From: Blasia pusilla
Lineage: Eukaryota; Marchantiophyta; Marchantiopsida; Blasiales
DNA: 64,000 nucleotides
NCBI GenBank assembly: GCA_050084515.1
Contig: CM114273.1
Span: forward strand, 12,958,001 to 13,022,000
Reading direction: 5' to 3'
Shown piece after piece: positions 61,171 through 64,000 of this stretch (position 1 is its first letter; every line of letters begins with the position of its first letter). The notes beneath the pieces were generated by a model, which saw nothing but the letters and a program-made list of their open reading frames with translations, made no database searches and was not told the origin of the DNA. Made by a program: the position numbers and the translations under genes.

Positions 61171-61309
61171 CTAGCACCCAGATTCCCTAGAAAACGAGTG
61201 AGTCGCCGACAGTTCTTTCATCCAGTGCCGACAGCTCCAGGAAGCCGTCCTCCACATCTCTTCCCCTACAGACGCGGGCAGCCGAAAGGAGCAGGCCTTT
61301 CGCTTCTCC

Positions 61310-61490
61310 CAAGCCGCGACGAAGCTTCGCATCTGCCCGCCAACGACTTCCACGCGCTGTCCGCACTCCGAAGACTCCTCAGAGTCCTCACTCTCCGTCC
61401 CACGCCGCGACGAAACTTCGCGTCTGCCCGCCAGTGACTTCCGCGCGCTGTCCAAAGACCCCTCACTCTCCGTCCCACGCCGCGGTGACC
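61310..61490. repeat. 91-bp GC-rich tandem repeat, two units plus partial third
   Basis: GCCGCGACGAA(G/A)CTTCGC, TCTGCCCGCCA, GACTTCC(A/G)CGCGCTGTCC and CTCACTCTCCGTCCCAC recur at 61313 and 61404, with a partial third start (GCCGCGGTGACC) at 61479. Confidence 0.85.
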
Positions 61491-61899
61491 AACGGACGCG
61501 GTTTTAGCGGCCACCGTCGATCAGGACGGCAGGACTACAAATGCTCAATGCCCCGCGATACTATCTCACCTGGAAGTTGGAACGGAGCCCGGAGCCCGGG
61601 TCCGCCACTTCTGCTCTCCGGTTCAGTCGGTCAACGCGAGCGTGCTAACTTAGCTGGATGACGAGCCGTCTTCCGGCGCAGGCATGCATGCATGCAAACG
61701 CATCTGCATGGTGAACGCAGGCATGGAGCTCCGCAACGTTTACTTTAGGTGTGTCGCTCATGCGCCGGAAGCTTCCCTGCCCTGTCCGGACTTCCGACTC
61801 TGGCGAGGCCGGTGCGTGCGAGGTTCCGGGCTTTCGCCATGTCCCCCGGACGGCGGCATTTAACACGGCGACGTACTGATGGAAAGCATGCATAGCAAA

Positions 61900-63740
61900 G
61901 AATGGACATATTAGCGTATGTTTCTTTTCGGATGCGAATTATTCATTAGTGTAGCTATCTCTTTTAGTTACTAGTATCATTGATTATTATTGATACTAGT
62001 ATCAATAATTCAAAAAGTTTTCATTTCAAAGTTTAAATATAAAATTTATTTTTCTAAAAGTTATAAAGAGTAAAAAAAATCATTTTAAGATAAATATATT
62101 CTAAATTTAGAATTTAAATAAAAGTGAATTCTTATAAATAATTCCAATCCTCCTTAACAATTAGAATTTTACTCTTCACTTTCCCATCAAAATAACATTC
62201 ATTGATTAAATTATTACTTAATTTTAATAAATAAAATTTTCCATTCACATTCATTTTCCTTTCTCAAACTATCAATTTAAAAATACATTTTCTATAATCA
62301 AATTTTTTTCATGGAATAATTTAAAATTAATTTACATATTCTTAAATCTTACAAGAGTAATAAAGTTCCACTTTTGTAAATAATTTCACTCCTAAACTAA
62401 AATTTAAATGATACATCAAGAACCTAAATAATTCTTTCATAAAGTTATTAATCAAAAATATATTCCTCTCTTTTTCATACTCATTTTCTCTACCCATCTC
62501 ATGTGAATCAAGGTACTAAATTCAAGCATGTTCCTATTTTGTCTTATTGTGCATATATGGTCTCCCCTTACAATATAGATAGATTCTTTGTTAAAAAAAT
62601 AAATTTGAAGTTTTTCCAATTGCCATATGATAGATGTTTGTAAATTAAGAAACCCTTCTTCTTTCTCATATAAAAAATTCTTGGATTATCACTTCCATTG
62701 TATTTCGTAGTCTGGCTTGTTTAACTTATTTGGAGAGCGAGCCCTCTAAATATGACTCTTCCTCGACACGCGTTCCCATCTTGTTTTATTCATGACCTCT
62801 ATCTAGATTTATTCTTTGGCTTTGTAATGCAATTTTTTTTTAATGTGATCCAAATGTTCACCCCAACTAAGGAGGTTTTATATGATGCATATGATTGGGG
62901 GAAGGGGTAGATGGTACTTCCTCATACTATAAAGAGAGAACATGGTATAATTAAAACACAAATATATGACAAGAATATATCAAAGAATAATATTTGCTAT
63001 TTCTCAATATGTCATAAGCATTTCTCATCAGAACACTAGTACTACTTTGTCTTTCCATGCAATCATGCATTGCATAAAACCTCATTCCACAATTCTTTTT
63101 TTCTCTTAGAAGGTTTCACTTCTTGTAGTATATGTGAACATTCTGTTTTAGGAAAAAAACCTTATAGTTTTTATAGTATATGTGGTGGAGAGTCACATAT
63201 AATTGTAGTTTAGATGCCTACGAAGGTCAAAAGGTCGGACTCAAATGTGCCTTGGTTGTAGGAAATTTTGAATTCATTCCGCAATTTTGAGTATTTCTAT
63301 AGTAATTTATTTGCATCTTTTTCCTATATAGTTTGCATAGAATAATAATTCTTCTTCTATAGTAATTTATTAGACATGCATACATAGTAGTGACTTTCCA
63401 AAATTTGCAAGTCTTTAATAAACAAGTTTAACCCGTTAATTTTTTTCCCAAAATGGAGACACATGAATCTTTTAAACTAAAGAAAGCCTCAATCAAAGAG
63501 AAAATTTTCCTCTTTTAAGACGATCCAACTCCTTCTTGGAATGCCTTGTTTTGATATTAAGAAAAAAAAAACATTCATTCCCATCCTTCCTCCCTGTTTT
63601 CCTATGATGGATTATTTTCCTATTGTGGATGTGATTTCAATTTTAAATTTTTTTAATTATTACATTTTGATTCCATCATAAACCAAATTGTCTCCTCCAC
63701 ACTCCCCATAATCTTCCTTCTGACTTTCCTACTTGTCCGA
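61900..63740. other. AT-rich DNA without genes
   Basis: Strongly AT-rich. ACTAGTATCATTGATTATTATTGATACTAGTATC near 61971-62004 contains a short inverted repeat. TTACAATATAGATAG at 62570 resembles a Helitron terminus. No gene. Confidence 0.5.
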
Positions 63741-63747
63741 TTGTGTG

Positions 63748-63788
63748 CATGCATGCATACATACATACATACATACATACATACATAC
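63748..63788. repeat. (CATA)n microsatellite
   Basis: GCATGCATGC followed by about nine CATA units, ending at the CTAG of a Helitron-like element. Confidence 0.93.
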
Positions 63789-64000
63789 TAGTGAGATTCT
63801 CGTGGGATGCACTAAAAAGAAAAAAGTATTTGAAGAGTTTTAGCTAGTGTATAGGCCGTTCACGAATTAATGATTATGTATGAGAAAAAAAGTGATTGAA
63901 GAGCTAGTGTATGTTGCACTTGTTGCCCGTAGCATGTAATATACTATATGAAATAAATAGAGGGGATTACTCTTATACTATATGAAATAAATAGAGGGGA
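63788..64000 (-). mobile_element. Helitron-like element, continues past the right edge
   Basis: CTAG at 63788-63791 followed (+ strand) by TGAGATTCTCGTGGGATGCA and AGTATTTGAAGAG, the 3' end of the family seen at 28037 and 54753 (reverse orientation). Its 5' TCTATA end lies beyond the window. Confidence 0.5.
63941..64000. repeat. 26-bp direct duplication at the right edge
   Basis: The block ending AAATAAATAGAGGGGA occurs at 63941-63966 and 63975-64000, exact, period 34; the array may continue outside the window. Confidence 0.9.

Overview
The window reads as nuclear DNA of a land plant, dense in transposons and poor in host genes. Evidence: one multi-exon plant-type RelA/SpoT homologue with GT-AG introns and a chloroplast-style N-terminus; a TTTAGGG run; and a plant repertoire of mobile DNA (Mutator-like, CACTA, hAT and Helitron DNA elements, Gypsy LTR elements with an initiator-Met tRNA primer site, and at least two LINE lineages). 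Introns of 156-345 bp and the LINE and hAT types make a non-flowering plant (lycophyte, fern or bryophyte) plausible, but I cannot fix the species.

Layout. 1-3.3 kb: a reverse-strand Mutator-like transposase cut by the left edge, preceded by a 63-bp minisatellite with higher-order structure. 4.2-7.25 kb: two decayed 3' fragments of one LINE family (here LINE-B). 7.5-11 kb: no recognised gene. 11.1-15.5 kb: hAT copy 1, with a tandem-repeat leader, a long transposase frame, a nested solo LTR, a 170-bp segment inverted in place, and a 3' hairpin. 16-20.2 kb: fragments of a related family (LINE-A). 21.0-29.1 kb: a CACTA-type element with a CTA target duplication, holding a truncated Gypsy element and a small Helitron. 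31.6-35.3 kb: a GC-rich dispersed repeat, then a reverse-strand LINE-B with an internal inversion and a solo Gypsy LTR. 36.7-39.5 kb: a palindrome cluster next to a third LINE (LINE-C) with ORF1 and an endonuclease. 41-44.7 kb: hAT copy 2. 45-55 kb: GC-rich unassigned islands, AT-rich DNA, a LINE-A fragment and Helitron-like elements. 55-59.9 kb: the only confident host gene, a six-exon RSH2/RSH3-type (p)ppGpp synthetase/hydrolase of 844 aa. 60-64 kb: a hairpin, a short tandem repeat, AT-rich DNA and the start of another Helitron-like element.

The genes do not form a pathway. What ties the window together is nested insertion and rearrangement of mobile DNA. The most unusual signals are two separate cases where an internal piece of an element has been flipped without losing its flanks (hAT copy 1 and LINE-B), a 3' hairpin shared by both hAT copies whose arms differ by paired changes, a perfect 56-bp palindrome beside a second imperfect one, and the higher-order 63-bp minisatellite.
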